This document shows, one piece after another, positions 34,943 through 43,808 of a stretch of DNA of 64,000 bases. Each line of letters opens with the position of its first letter. Positions within the stretch are counted from its first letter, which is position 1. Both the position numbers and the translations under genes were made by a program. The notes under the pieces are model-generated. The model ran no database searches. It was not told the DNA's origin and saw nothing but the letters and a program-made list of their open reading frames with translations. The stretch is from assembly GCA_964613745.1 (NCBI GenBank), contig CAZTJA010000006.1, positions 1-64,000 on the forward strand, read 5' to 3'. This stretch comes from CAZTJA01 sp964613745 (GTDB taxonomy: Bacteria; Desulfobacterota; Desulfomonilia; Desulfomonilales; Desulfomonilaceae).

Positions 34943-34954
34943 CCGTACGTACGG
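34943..34954. repeat. Perfect 12-base palindrome
   Basis: CCGTACGTACGG lies in the 193-base gap between the transporter and the radical SAM gene. It could be an operator for the latter; no regulator is adjacent. Confidence 0.35.
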
Positions 34955-35087
34955 TGACTTGCCTTCATACTGTGGGCATGTTAGTGATTGTATGATTGAT
35001 GATAAACCGGTAATTGATTCAAACAGATTTTAAATTGGTCACATGTGAATAGTAGATTCCGGTGAACTGCTCAAGCCGGAGGCAGAA

Positions 35088-36668
35088 TTGAATACGCTAC
35101 TTATTTTTCCGAATAGTCCTCGTAATTTGAACATCGGCAACAATGACAAGAGCGTCAGAATAGCCTCGAAGAAGGCTTATTCCCCTCCCTTGGGGCTCCT
35201 GACCGTGGCGTCCCTGTTGCCCTTAGACTGGGAATTGCGTTTGATTGATTTGTCTTTTCAGTCCATTGCAGAACAGGACTGGAATTCGGCGGAACTCGTT
35301 CTGCTCACGGGAACGATTTTGCAGCTCCCAGAAATTTACGATCTTGTCAAAATTGCTAAGACACGGGACAAGATCGTGGCAGTAGGAGGCGCCGGCGTCT
35401 TTCATTATCCTGAACGAACACTCAATTCCGGAGCGGATTTCGTCATCAAAGGAGAAGGCGAGAATACCGTTCCCATAATGCTGGAATATCTTTCCCAAGG
35501 TATATCCAACAAAATTATTCAATCGCCGACCCCTGTGGATTTAGCATTGTCTCCGGTCCCGAGATTTGATTTGCTCGATATGAATGCATATGTGGACATG
35601 GCCCTGCAAATCTCACGGGGCTGCCCATTTCAATGCGAATTCTGCGATGCGACTCAGATTTTCGGTCGCAAGGTCCGACTGAAAGCACCGGATCAGGTAA
35701 TTAATGAACTTCAAGCGTTGTATGATGCCGGATGGCGAAGACAAATCTACGTAGTAGATGACAATTTGATAGGAAATCAAAAAAGAATTAAGCCGATTTT
35801 GGAGGCGATGATTTCCTGGATGCAGTCGCATGAAAATCCTTTTGAGTTCTTTACTCATGCATCCGTGAATCTCGCAGAAAATCAGGAATTGTTGGACCTT
35901 GTGGTGAAGGCCGGATTTTCGACGGTTTACTTAGGTATTGAAACTACTGATCCTGAAACCTTGCGGACTGCTCGGAAGACTCAAAATACCGGATTGGACC
36001 TCTATGATGCATGCCGTACGATAAATGAAGCCGGCCTGGAAATTATGGCAGGGACGATAATTGGGTTTGATGGAGAGAAACCCGGGCGCGACAAAAGCCT
36101 GGTGGAATTCGTGCAAAGGACCAACATTCCGTTGATTGAAGTTTCCCTTCTTCATGCGTATCCGGGAACTGCCTTGTGGGATCGCTTGAGACTGGAAGGC
36201 CGATTGCTTGATGAGAACGAAATTTTCATTGGGGATTGCCACTATCTCCGGACCAACTATGTTCCTACTCGACCTATGGATGAAATTTTGTCCGAATTCG
36301 TAAGCACCATGAAGCAGGTTTACGACCCTGCAGGATTTCTGGAACGCAGCTACAATCATTTCGCCTGCATGAAACCCCTCCCTATGAAGGTGCCTGCCAA
36401 ACCACTAACGTTGAGCGAACTACATGTTTTGGGATCTACTCTGATGAAATGGGGGGTGATTAGGTCAACTCGATATGTCTTCTGGAAATATCTGTGGAAG
36501 GCATTTACGGAATTCCACTTGCGACGGGTTTACCTTTTTATAAGATCTTGCGTAACTCTCGAGCGATACCATCAACTGAGCGTTGACCTTTCGGCCAAAC
36601 TTGACGCAATGAAGCCCGGTTTTATACCTGTGACGGCCGACCGGAGCAGCAATGAAGTAAACAGTTGA
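35088..36668 (+). CDS. B12-binding-type radical SAM protein (DUF4070-like)
   Basis: The 526-residue protein has an N-terminal cobalamin-binding-like domain (about 1-150, with GGAGVFHYP and ADFVIKGEGE). A radical SAM domain follows with the cluster motif CPFQCEFC (C179, C183, C186), and a C-terminal region of the DUF4070 type comes last. The classical DxHxxG cobalamin motif is not clear. Relatives methylate or rearrange lipids and natural products, among them hopanoid methylase. The start is TTG at 35088, with CGGAGG 5 bases upstream. The next genes downstream on the other strand concern the envelope, which would suit lipid modification, but this is not proof. Confidence 0.84.
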   Translation: MNTLLIFPNSPRNLNIGNNDKSVRIASKKAYSPPLGLLTVASLLPLDWELRLIDLSFQSIAEQDWNSAELVLLTGTILQLPEIYDLVKIAKTRDKIVAVGGAGVFHYPERTLNSGADFVIKGEGENTVPIMLEYLSQGISNKIIQSPTPVDLALSPVPRFDLLDMNAYVDMALQISRGCPFQCEFCDATQIFGRKVRLKAPDQVINELQALYDAGWRRQIYVVDDNLIGNQKRIKPILEAMISWMQSHENPFEFFTHASVNLAENQELLDLVVKAGFSTVYLGIETTDPETLRTARKTQNTGLDLYDACRTINEAGLEIMAGTIIGFDGEKPGRDKSLVEFVQRTNIPLIEVSLLHAYPGTALWDRLRLEGRLLDENEIFIGDCHYLRTNYVPTRPMDEILSEFVSTMKQVYDPAGFLERSYNHFACMKPLPMKVPAKPLTLSELHVLGSTLMKWGVIRSTRYVFWKYLWKAFTEFHLRRVYLFIRSCVTLERYHQLSVDLSAKLDAMKPGFIPVTADRSSNEVNS

Positions 36669-36686
36669 TTGAGAAATTGCGTTTCC

Positions 36687-38006
36687 TTAACGAGTGTCTT
36701 CGAACAAAATTTGTGGAATGTTGTTGCCGCCCGTATATACCGCTCTTGCTCTTCCGGAATAAACTTCCGTGTAGCCGGGTTCACCCAAGATTTCTTGGGG
36801 CGAGAGATTCAAGTTTCGAGCAATCTCATTGAACTTTAGCTGCTTGCTTTGCTCATCAAGGTCGAGTATTCCCCAGTTTAGAATAGCTTTGGCGGTGGCA
36901 TTTGCAGCAACAAAGTGCCCCACCGGATTCCAATGACCATCACAGAAATACCAAAAATAGGGATCTTTCAGAGCAAATTGATCTCGATATTCTCTAAATG
37001 CCTGGGAGAGCAGAAGGATCTCTATACCGTGCTTTTTCCCTAGTTCAGTAAGGTACTTTTCCACAAACTCAGGATCGAAATCTCTTGGCACATCTGAACC
37101 TTTGTTCGCCTCCTTGAAATAATTTTGCCAATTGTGAGCTATCGAATATATCGTTGGAACCACGGCTATCGCAAAATGGCCGCCATCTTTTCGGATTTGG
37201 GCAGCCAACTCCACCAAAATCTCTTCGGTAATTGTTCTGCTCTCTTCCCAGTCTCGTCGGGAGTTCTCGACCGGTTCTTTCCTAAACGAGTTTTCCAGAA
37301 AATCCATTTCACCGAGTTCAATTTGATGGAGAAAAGCATACCTGTACATCCTGAAGGCCAATAAGCAGGAGCGACAATTCTTGCGTAAGAACTGCATGAA
37401 TCCACCGACTTCCCGTGGGCCCACATTATCGAATCGCTTTTCAATTACAACCTTACCGTTTTCAAGGCGACCACAAGGTTGAATTATAGGTTCATTGTAT
37501 AATTCAGTTAATCGACACGAGTTATCCTTAAAATCGTTTACCTGAGTGAAAAACAATACCGTAAGCTTGGGCCGGTACGCCGTCAAGAACGAATCGTAAA
37601 CGGCTCGCTGAGTCACATTCCCGTAAGCATTTATTCCCGTGTTCAAGACCGGCATGCGAAGTAATTGCTCCAGAATCGATGCAGTTGTCGCTTCCGTGGG
37701 CACCTCGTTGGCTTCCATAAAAGAATCGCCCAAGATTGCTATTCCGCCGGGTCTGAATTCTGCTCCTCGGAACCCCAAAGAATTAAACCGAATGTTCTCA
37801 ATCTGATAACATTTGGTGGAGAACGTCTCTACGGAATTCGGAATTCTCGTGAATCCAACCCTGTCGTCCGGTTTGGCGGAAAGACGCACGTAAGAACTCT
37901 CCAGCGGAAAAACCCGTAATAACACTTCAACCAGAATGAAAACGACGATCAATCCAATTGCAAGGGCGAGGATGTTTTTCAACACAGCTGAAACTTTTGA
38001 ATTCAT
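36687..38006 (-). CDS. Membrane-anchored SGNH-hydrolase-like protein
   Basis: The 439-residue protein has one N-terminal membrane helix (about 10-30), so most of it should be periplasmic. The SGNH features are block I ILGDSFMEA (Ser95), an Asn in the middle (FFTQVNDFK) and a C-terminal CDGHWNPVGH, whose Asp and His would complete the catalytic triad. Relatives include AlgJ/AlgX-type polysaccharide O-acetyltransferases. It is followed by a FemAB-like gene on the same strand, suggesting cell-envelope or exopolysaccharide work. Confidence 0.78.
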   Translation of the reverse strand: MNSKVSAVLKNILALAIGLIVVFILVEVLLRVFPLESSYVRLSAKPDDRVGFTRIPNSVETFSTKCYQIENIRFNSLGFRGAEFRPGGIAILGDSFMEANEVPTEATTASILEQLLRMPVLNTGINAYGNVTQRAVYDSFLTAYRPKLTVLFFTQVNDFKDNSCRLTELYNEPIIQPCGRLENGKVVIEKRFDNVGPREVGGFMQFLRKNCRSCLLAFRMYRYAFLHQIELGEMDFLENSFRKEPVENSRRDWEESRTITEEILVELAAQIRKDGGHFAIAVVPTIYSIAHNWQNYFKEANKGSDVPRDFDPEFVEKYLTELGKKHGIEILLLSQAFREYRDQFALKDPYFWYFCDGHWNPVGHFVAANATAKAILNWGILDLDEQSKQLKFNEIARNLNLSPQEILGEPGYTEVYSGRARAVYTGGNNIPQILFEDTR

Positions 38007-38115
38007 GTGGATCTCTTCAATTTCGATATTGTTAATTAGCAGGAATAATCATCAATTGTTAACTTTTGTATCGCTCATTAGGCTCACAATTTATTCCGTT
38101 TCGGGCGAATTTCTA

Positions 38116-39123
38116 TTATCGCAATCTCGATACTAAATTATACAGTCTAGGAAAGCGAAGAAATGTTTTCTCTGCATATGTTCTCAGAACAGCGGTTATT
38201 TTGTCGGCTGATTTTCTAATCCACGGTATGCCGACCCGAATGCCGCCGTATTTTTTCTTGTATTCGGCGGCACCGACCAGGTCGAGGGTATGTGCTCCCA
38301 ATGCTTTAAAATGCTTAATGGCGTACCAAAATATTGCTTCGTTCGGTCGAACTTCGGAATAGTCCCGATAATTTGCCGCGCCCCATGCAGAGGCAACACC
38401 GTTAAAAACGGTAAAGATTCCTGTCGCTATGCAGATATCATCCTTATTTCGTGCACTCAACAAAGTGAGATTTCCGGTGGGAAAGAGATTATTAATCAAT
38501 GATTCGACTCGGCCGAGATCGAAAGGCGGCGGCAGCCCTTTTGTCTCAAATACATGAACGACTTGTTTATAGTACTCCTGGGCAAACCAATCGGAGTCAT
38601 TCACGACTTCAATTGTTACACCGCTTCGTTCAGCTTTTCGGATACAATTTCGGCACTGGTGCTTCATATTCTTGAATATAGATTCCACAGAGTTGGTCAG
38701 ATCTATTTCGAATGTTTCATAGTTCCACGTCTCGTACCCGGCAGACGCAGCTTCCTCGAAGGTAAGCAGCCGGTCCATGCATTCAAAATGTTTGCATTTC
38801 ATGCTTTCAAACGCATACAATTTTACGGCATTAACTGCGTCAATTCTGGATATTCCGTGCTTCAGGTTAAATCCCATGAAGGTTGTGCTCCAACCTGGGA
38901 AAGGGCTTCCGAGTATTCTATGGCCCATCTTCGTTATTACCAGACCTGAAAAGCGCCCTACGATAGAACCTTGAGATTCAAGAACTCCAAAGACCGGCTC
39001 TCCACCTTGCGTCTCAACGAGGAATTTCATCCATTGCTCGGTCTGATGAATCGTGAGATCATTGAATTGATTTTGCAATTTGGAATATTCATGAAGGCTG
39101 GTGGGAATAAAAATCAGAGACAT
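38116..39123 (-). CDS. FemAB/BioF2-like GNAT acyltransferase
   Basis: The 335-residue protein resembles the PF13480 (GNAT acetyltransferase-like, BioF2) group: a central KHQCRNCIRKAERSGVTIEVV segment and a C-terminal ...NEAIFWYAIKHFKALGAHTLDLVGAAEYKKKYGG. That C-terminal pattern is common in FemAB-related proteins of polysaccharide clusters. Such proteins transfer amino acids or acyl groups to peptidoglycan or polysaccharides. It lies 109 bases upstream of the SGNH gene on the same strand. The substrate is unknown. Confidence 0.78.
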   Translation of the reverse strand: MSLIFIPTSLHEYSKLQNQFNDLTIHQTEQWMKFLVETQGGEPVFGVLESQGSIVGRFSGLVITKMGHRILGSPFPGWSTTFMGFNLKHGISRIDAVNAVKLYAFESMKCKHFECMDRLLTFEEAASAGYETWNYETFEIDLTNSVESIFKNMKHQCRNCIRKAERSGVTIEVVNDSDWFAQEYYKQVVHVFETKGLPPPFDLGRVESLINNLFPTGNLTLLSARNKDDICIATGIFTVFNGVASAWGAANYRDYSEVRPNEAIFWYAIKHFKALGAHTLDLVGAAEYKKKYGGIRVGIPWIRKSADKITAVLRTYAEKTFLRFPRLYNLVSRLR

Positions 39124-39392
39124 AAAATATTAAACCTTCCGAATTCTCCGACCATTAACTGGAAGTACCATTACCTAAAACGTTCTCATGAAGATTTTGG
39201 GCGAAATAGAGAACATGGTGGGGACTTCGGTTTCTCCGTTATTTTGCAAGCGGAATTGCTGAACGACGGATTGCTAAAACTCCCAAAAGCCTCATACGTA
39301 TTGATGAGAAGCCTTTGCGCACCAAACCATGATGGAAGATAACACACCATCGGAATTTCGTGTTAACAATTTCCGAGATTTGGTTGGTAGAA

Positions 39393-39719
39393 TTACTGAG
39401 GTTCCCCTACCACGGAATTTTGCGGCGCCGGACTTTCTGAATGGATAGGGCCTGCCGGAACGTTGACGGGAGGAATATAGGTCCCAGGCTGCACGGATTG
39501 CTGGGACGGCTGAACAGGTTCGTTTCCGTCGGGGGGGATTACGGGCTTGATTAGTTTATTCGGCTCTGCGGTAAAGTTCGCCTGATTCTGAGTGCCTTCG
39601 GCTTGAGTCTTAATGGATTGCTGAGAGGGAACTATGCAGCTCGTGCACAATGAAAAGGCGAATAGTATTGCGAACAGTGATATCAGCTTAAAACTCAATA
39701 TTGTCCTCCGCAGCCTCAT
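39393..39719 (-). CDS. Small secreted, possibly lipid-anchored, proline-rich protein
   Basis: The protein is about 108 residues from the ATG at 39719 (120 from the ATG at 39755). A hydrophobic signal is followed by LCTSC, which could serve as an imperfect lipobox. The mature part is Pro/Gln/Asn-rich with no domain (PVIPPDGNEPVQPSQQSVQ). It stands alone after rny, behind a hairpin. Function unknown. Confidence 0.5.
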   Translation of the reverse strand: MRLRRTILSFKLISLFAILFAFSLCTSCIVPSQQSIKTQAEGTQNQANFTAEPNKLIKPVIPPDGNEPVQPSQQSVQPGTYIPPVNVPAGPIHSESPAPQNSVVGEPQ

Positions 39720-39769
39720 TTCAGATTTGCCGAAACCAAGTTTATGATAATCCATTGAAAAGAGAAAGA

Positions 39770-39790
39770 GGGAAGCGTATCAAACTTCCC
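39770..39790 (-). terminator. Terminator-like hairpin downstream of rny
   Basis: A GGGAAG/CTTCCC stem with a 9-base loop is followed on the minus strand by a T/C-rich stretch (TCTTTCTCTTTT). It lies about 93 bases after the rny stop. Confidence 0.55.
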
Positions 39791-39882
39791 CCTGTGCACG
39801 TAAACTGTAAATTATGTCCTGAGTCTTTTGAAGATGCCGCCAGGGATTTCTTGCTGCCTGCCAACTAACGGTGTCGGCCACG

Positions 39883-41445
39883 CTACCTGGCGTACTCAAC
39901 CGCTCTTGCTTCCCTTATGACGACTATTTTAATCTGTCCCGGATAAGAAAGTTCCTTTTCAATTTTCTTCCTGATATCGTGGGCCAAAAGCGCCAAACTA
40001 TCATCACCGATGTTTGAATTTTCAACAATTATTCTTATCTCTCGTCCTGCCTGTATGGCAAACGATTTACTGACTCCTTTGAAGGAATCGGCTATCCGCT
40101 CAAGGTCTTCGAGTCGCTTCACATAATTTTCAAGCATCTCTCGTCTTGCGCCGGGCCGTGCCGCAGATAATGTGTCGGCGGCCTGGACGAGCACAGCGAG
40201 CATACTCGTTGGGTCTTCATCTCCATGGTGAGCTGCTATTGCATTTACTATGATCGGAGACTCGCCATATCGTCGAGCAATGTCGGCTCCGATAATTGCG
40301 TGCGCACCTTCGACTTCATGGTCGATGGCTTTGCCGATATCGTGCAATAAGCCTGCTCTTTTCGCCTTCTTGGGATTTAACCCAAGTTCCGCGGCCATTA
40401 TACCGCATAAGAATGCCACTTCGATTGAATGCTGATAGACGTTTTGGGCAAATGACGTACGGTATTTCAGCTTTCCGAGTAATTTGACAAGCTCGGTATT
40501 AATACCGTGAACGCCGACATCGAAACTGGCCTGTTCTCCAGCTTCGACAATGGCCTCTTCCATTTCTTGGCTTACTTTTTTTACGACTTCTTCAATTCGA
40601 GCCGGGTGAATCCTTCCATCATTGATAAGTCGCTCTAAAGCGATCCTGGCTACTTCACGTCTGATGGAATTATATCCGGAAAGGATTACCGCTTCGGGGG
40701 TATCGTCGATTATCAGATCTATTCCCGTTGCAGCCTCAATTGCTCTGATGTTTCGCCCTTCACGACCGATGATGCGACCTTTCATCTCTTCATTGGGCAA
40801 ATTCACTACCGACACGGTTCGTTCAGCAATGAAATCTGCTGCATAACGGCCAACTGCCGTTGCAATGATTTCTTTGGCTTTTTTATCGGCCTGGGCCTGG
40901 GTCTCTTCTTCTATTTGTCGAAGGATGCGAGCGCTTTCTATACGAGTCTCGTCTTCGACTTTTTTGAGCAGCATTTCTTTTGCTTCAACTGCAGATAATC
41001 CGGCAAGGTGTTCAAGTTTCTCATGCTGCTTTTTGACAAGCGAATCGGCTTCCTTCTCTTTGTCCTTTAATCGCTTGTGTCCGGTTTCTATTTCTTTTTC
41101 GTGTTTTCCTAATGTGTTTTCTTTTTGTTCAAGTTGGCCGGCTTTTCTTTCAAGGTTTTCTTCTTTTTTGAGGAGCCTTGATTCTCTTGCAGAGAGTTCG
41201 GACCTGCGTTCTTTTATTTCGTTTTCCAGCTCGGTCCGTGCCTGAAACAGCTTGTCCTTTGCTTGGAGCAAGGCTTCTTTTTTGATTGTTTCGGCTTCTT
41301 TTTCTGCATTCTTGAGTAATTCATCGGCGTCCGCCTTTGCGGACTGTAGTCTATTCTTATCCAGGAATCTTGCTGCAGCATAGCCTCCGGACAATCCGAG
41401 AACTATGGCTACAAGGGCTGGAATCAGGTTCACGATCGATTCCAC
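39883..41445 (-). CDS. rny: Ribonuclease Y
   Basis: The membrane-bound endoribonuclease (about 520 residues) starts mRNA decay. It has an N-terminal membrane helix, a long coiled coil (about 30-200, rich in Glu/Lys), a KH domain (IIGREGRNIRAIEAATGIDLIIDD) and an HD domain (GLLHDIGKAIDHEVEGAHA, then AIAAHHGD). The start at the GTG at 41445 is set by GGAGGGGGTT directly upstream; a TTG at 41457 overlaps this site. It lies downstream of zapA and 6S RNA on the same strand, a familiar arrangement in this group. Confidence 0.96.
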   Translation of the reverse strand: MESIVNLIPALVAIVLGLSGGYAAARFLDKNRLQSAKADADELLKNAEKEAETIKKEALLQAKDKLFQARTELENEIKERRSELSARESRLLKKEENLERKAGQLEQKENTLGKHEKEIETGHKRLKDKEKEADSLVKKQHEKLEHLAGLSAVEAKEMLLKKVEDETRIESARILRQIEEETQAQADKKAKEIIATAVGRYAADFIAERTVSVVNLPNEEMKGRIIGREGRNIRAIEAATGIDLIIDDTPEAVILSGYNSIRREVARIALERLINDGRIHPARIEEVVKKVSQEMEEAIVEAGEQASFDVGVHGINTELVKLLGKLKYRTSFAQNVYQHSIEVAFLCGIMAAELGLNPKKAKRAGLLHDIGKAIDHEVEGAHAIIGADIARRYGESPIIVNAIAAHHGDEDPTSMLAVLVQAADTLSAARPGARREMLENYVKRLEDLERIADSFKGVSKSFAIQAGREIRIIVENSNIGDDSLALLAHDIRKKIEKELSYPGQIKIVVIREARAVEYAR

Positions 41446-41624
41446 AACCCCCTCCAATTATGATATCGGCGGAATGCTTCGGCAGAAAACCGTTTTCGGA
41501 CGTCGAGAGTCGGAATTAGGAGAAGAGTAAAGGTATTTTTGAGCTTACGCCCCGAATCAACTTTATATATTTACTCGCCCGAAAGGCCATCCGGAGGTTT
41601 TCATGCACATTCCGGTTTTTTGGG

Positions 41625-41659
41625 AAAAAAGAGCGGGCATTTAAGATGGTCCCCCGCTC
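41625..41659 (-). terminator. Terminator sharing the 3' strand of 6S RNA
   Basis: The 7-bp stem GAGCGGG/CCCGCTC (41653-41659 with 41631-41637 on the plus strand) is followed by TTTTTT on the minus strand. Its 5' arm is the same GCGGG stretch that closes the 6S RNA stem, so the two foldings exclude each other. Confidence 0.75.
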
Positions 41660-41825
41660 AGCCGTCTCAGCAGAACTTTTGAACCTGGATTCCCAGGTGG
41701 GACCCTAACGAGCATTTCAGGCGTCCTGCTTCATGGCAGGCTTGCACACCATACTCGGGGGCGGTTCCCAATTTTTGAGTGTTGGCTCAAAAATTTCCTA
41801 CCGATAACGCACCTTGCAGGGGACC
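41648..41825 (-). ncRNA. ssrS: 6S RNA
   Basis: On the minus strand the 178-base stretch begins GGTCCCCTGC and ends GCGGGGGACC, forming the closing stem of 6S RNA. Between them are a long imperfect hairpin, with paired segments such as TTTTTGAG/CTCAAAAA, and an unpaired central part. Position is decisive: it lies directly after zapA and before rny, the place where 6S RNA is found in many deltaproteobacteria. 6S RNA binds sigma-70 RNA polymerase by mimicking an open promoter and lowers transcription when growth slows. Exact ends are estimates. Confidence 0.85.
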
Positions 41826-41833
41826 TAATTTTG

Positions 41834-42106
41834 TTATTCTTTAGGCTCCTCTATAGGAGGCTTTATATCTGTCTTAGTTGCCGGCTCCTTATTCAGTTTG
41901 TATTGAAACATCTCATCAGTGATGTTGAGGAGTGTCAGTATCACCAGGTCAAGAGTAGAGACGACTTTAGCTTGGCTTTGTATTTCCTCAGCTCGCCCAG
42001 AAATGAATTCGGCCAGCCTCTCTACATAGTCTTTGTTGCCGTGACCTTTCACATTGTATTCACGGCCGAATAATCGAATTTTGACGGCTTCGATGGATGA
42101 ATCCAT
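41834..42106 (-). CDS. zapA: Cell division protein ZapA
   Basis: The 90-residue protein begins with the ZapA beta-strand pattern VKIRLFGREYNVKGHG and continues into a helix (YVERLAEFISGRAEEIQ...), then a long coiled coil. ZapA bundles FtsZ filaments at the Z-ring. AAGGAAC lies before the ATG at 42106. It follows a ZapB-like coiled-coil gene by 41 bases and precedes 6S RNA by 8 bases. Confidence 0.92.
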   Translation of the reverse strand: MDSSIEAVKIRLFGREYNVKGHGNKDYVERLAEFISGRAEEIQSQAKVVSTLDLVILTLLNITDEMFQYKLNKEPATKTDIKPPIEEPKE

Positions 42107-42147
42107 CGTTCCTTCACAAACGTTCCGCCCCGAAGCTTCACGCTCTC

Positions 42148-42369
42148 TCAGGTAAAAGCCTCCAATTTCTCGATTATCTTGTCAAGTTTGCCCTTAGCGG
42201 ATTTGTGATCCTTTTGGAGTTTCTTTAGAGTTCGGTCAAGCTCTCCGATCCGCCTGTCCCGCTTTTCCAATTCTCTACCAAATCGCTCCTGTTCTTTTTT
42301 GGATTGATCATTCTGTTCGATTAAATGCATGATCTTCTCTTCGAGAAGAGCAAGCTTATCGGAATCCAT
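42148..42369 (-). CDS. Short coiled-coil protein, probable ZapB-like division factor
   Basis: The 73-residue protein is one continuous coiled coil of Lys/Glu/Arg/Leu heptads (LALLEEKIMHLIEQNDQSKKEQ...). Such proteins commonly precede zapA in deltaproteobacteria and are named ZapB-like, acting between the Z-ring and the nucleoid. GGAGACC is placed well before the ATG at 42369. Identity rests on length, composition and context, because coiled coils align poorly. Confidence 0.75.
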   Translation of the reverse strand: MDSDKLALLEEKIMHLIEQNDQSKKEQERFGRELEKRDRRIGELDRTLKKLQKDHKSAKGKLDKIIEKLEAFT

Positions 42370-42525
42370 CTAAGGTCTCCATGTGGTTATTTTGAGATCC
42401 GCTTTAATTATATTCCTTTAGCAGGAGGTGTCAAGAAATATGTTGAACCAGTTAATAGTTAACAATCCGTATTATGTTATAGGTGTTTCAAATTAAAATC
42501 ACAAGGGAAAGTGCCTATGGCAACT

Positions 42526-42855
42526 CTAAGACTCTACTTTAGGTTCTGCTGCGTCATCGGGGTCTGTAAACTCTATCCTCTTGATCTTACGTAAAAAAGT
42601 GTTCCTGCTCATGCCAAGTAATTTCGCCGCCTGCAGCTTGTTACCTCGACTGCGCTCAAGCGATTTGATTATAAGCCTTTTCTCAATTTCACCCATAATT
42701 AAAGGGTGAATGCCCTTGACGTTGTTATCGGCGAGATATTCTATCAAATTGTCGATAGACACTCCGATGTTCATGTCGAGCACCTTGGGAGTCTTCTTTT
42801 TGGGCAAAGTTTCTTCGGGCAAAACCGCTTGACTCTTGGTCCTCGAATTGGTCAT
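42526..42855 (-). CDS. Fis-family DNA-binding protein
   Basis: The 109-residue protein has a C-terminal Fis-type helix-turn-helix: IEKRLIIKSLERSRGNKLQA AKLLGMSRNTFLRKIKRI, the same layout as the ends of Fis and NtrC. The length is close to that of Fis (98 in E. coli). Its ATG overlaps the dusB stop by four bases (ATGA). dusB-fis is the gene order of E. coli, which strengthens the assignment. It may be a nucleoid-associated regulator or a local activator. Confidence 0.82.
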   Translation of the reverse strand: MTNSRTKSQAVLPEETLPKKKTPKVLDMNIGVSIDNLIEYLADNNVKGIHPLIMGEIEKRLIIKSLERSRGNKLQAAKLLGMSRNTFLRKIKRIEFTDPDDAAEPKVES

Positions 42856-43808
42856 AGACTAACCTTTCCAAAAAAGCCGTCGAGCAAATCAATAACAGCT
42901 TCTTCCGATTCTAAAGTGAAAACTTGACGCCTGAACTCGGTGCCATTTGGTAAATCCTTCGAATACCAGGCGAAGTGTTTGCGCATAACTTTCAGCGAAT
43001 GCACATTATCCCTGAACTCAAGCTGGTAGTTCAGGTGCTGTTTAATTACATCAAGTACCGGAACTTCCGTGGTATCGGACCATCCAAGTAATTGGGACAG
43101 TATACGGCCGGGCAACCAGGGCTTACCCAACGCGCCTCTCCCAATCATTATGCCGTCGCAACCTGATTCGTTCAACATTGCATTCGCCGAGGCATAATCG
43201 CAGATGCCTCCATTTCCTATGACCGGAATGGACAATGTTTCCTTGAGATTGCGAATGAGGTCGTGGTCCACCGGACCGGAGTGTCTTCTGGACTTTGGCC
43301 TCGAATGGATGATTATTGCATCCGCTCCCTCGGATTCCAACATGCGAGCAAATTCAGGGGCGCTATCATCGGTATCATCCCATCCTGAACGCATTTTGAC
43401 CGTGACAGGGACTTTGACGCATTTTCGGACGTGACGGACAATTTCCGCCGCTATAACCGGAGTCCTCATGAGAGCGACTCCTCCGCCTCGATGGACCATT
43501 TTCTTTGCAGGACAACCCATATTTAAGTCAATTGCCGCTGCTCCCAATTGCTCCGATATCCGAGCAGCACCGGCCATCGTTGAGGGTTTATGGCCTGAAA
43601 GCTGGAAAATTGTCGGCACATTGTGGTCATATATGTCGATGGCGGACCTAACCGCCTTTGATCTGACCAGAGATTCACTGCTGATCATCTCGGTCCACAG
43701 AGCTGAAATCCCGAACCGTTGAACCGTTTTGCGGAAAGCCGCATCGGTTATGCCCGCCATCGGAGCAAGAAATACATTTCCTTTTACATCTAGACTACCG
43801 ATCTTCAT
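42852..43808 (-). CDS. dusB: tRNA-dihydrouridine synthase B
   Basis: The 318-residue flavoenzyme reduces a uridine in tRNA to dihydrouridine with NADPH. Family motifs are FLAPMAGITDAAFR at the start, LNMGCPAKKMVHRGGG with the catalytic cysteine, VTVKMRSGWDD and a phosphate-binding GNGGICDY/IGRGALGKPW at the FMN. The start overlaps the glmU stop by 14 bases and its end overlaps the Fis-like gene, so the three are one operon. Confidence 0.95.
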   Translation of the reverse strand: MKIGSLDVKGNVFLAPMAGITDAAFRKTVQRFGISALWTEMISSESLVRSKAVRSAIDIYDHNVPTIFQLSGHKPSTMAGAARISEQLGAAAIDLNMGCPAKKMVHRGGGVALMRTPVIAAEIVRHVRKCVKVPVTVKMRSGWDDTDDSAPEFARMLESEGADAIIIHSRPKSRRHSGPVDHDLIRNLKETLSIPVIGNGGICDYASANAMLNESGCDGIMIGRGALGKPWLPGRILSQLLGWSDTTEVPVLDVIKQHLNYQLEFRDNVHSLKVMRKHFAWYSKDLPNGTEFRRQVFTLESEEAVIDLLDGFFGKVSL

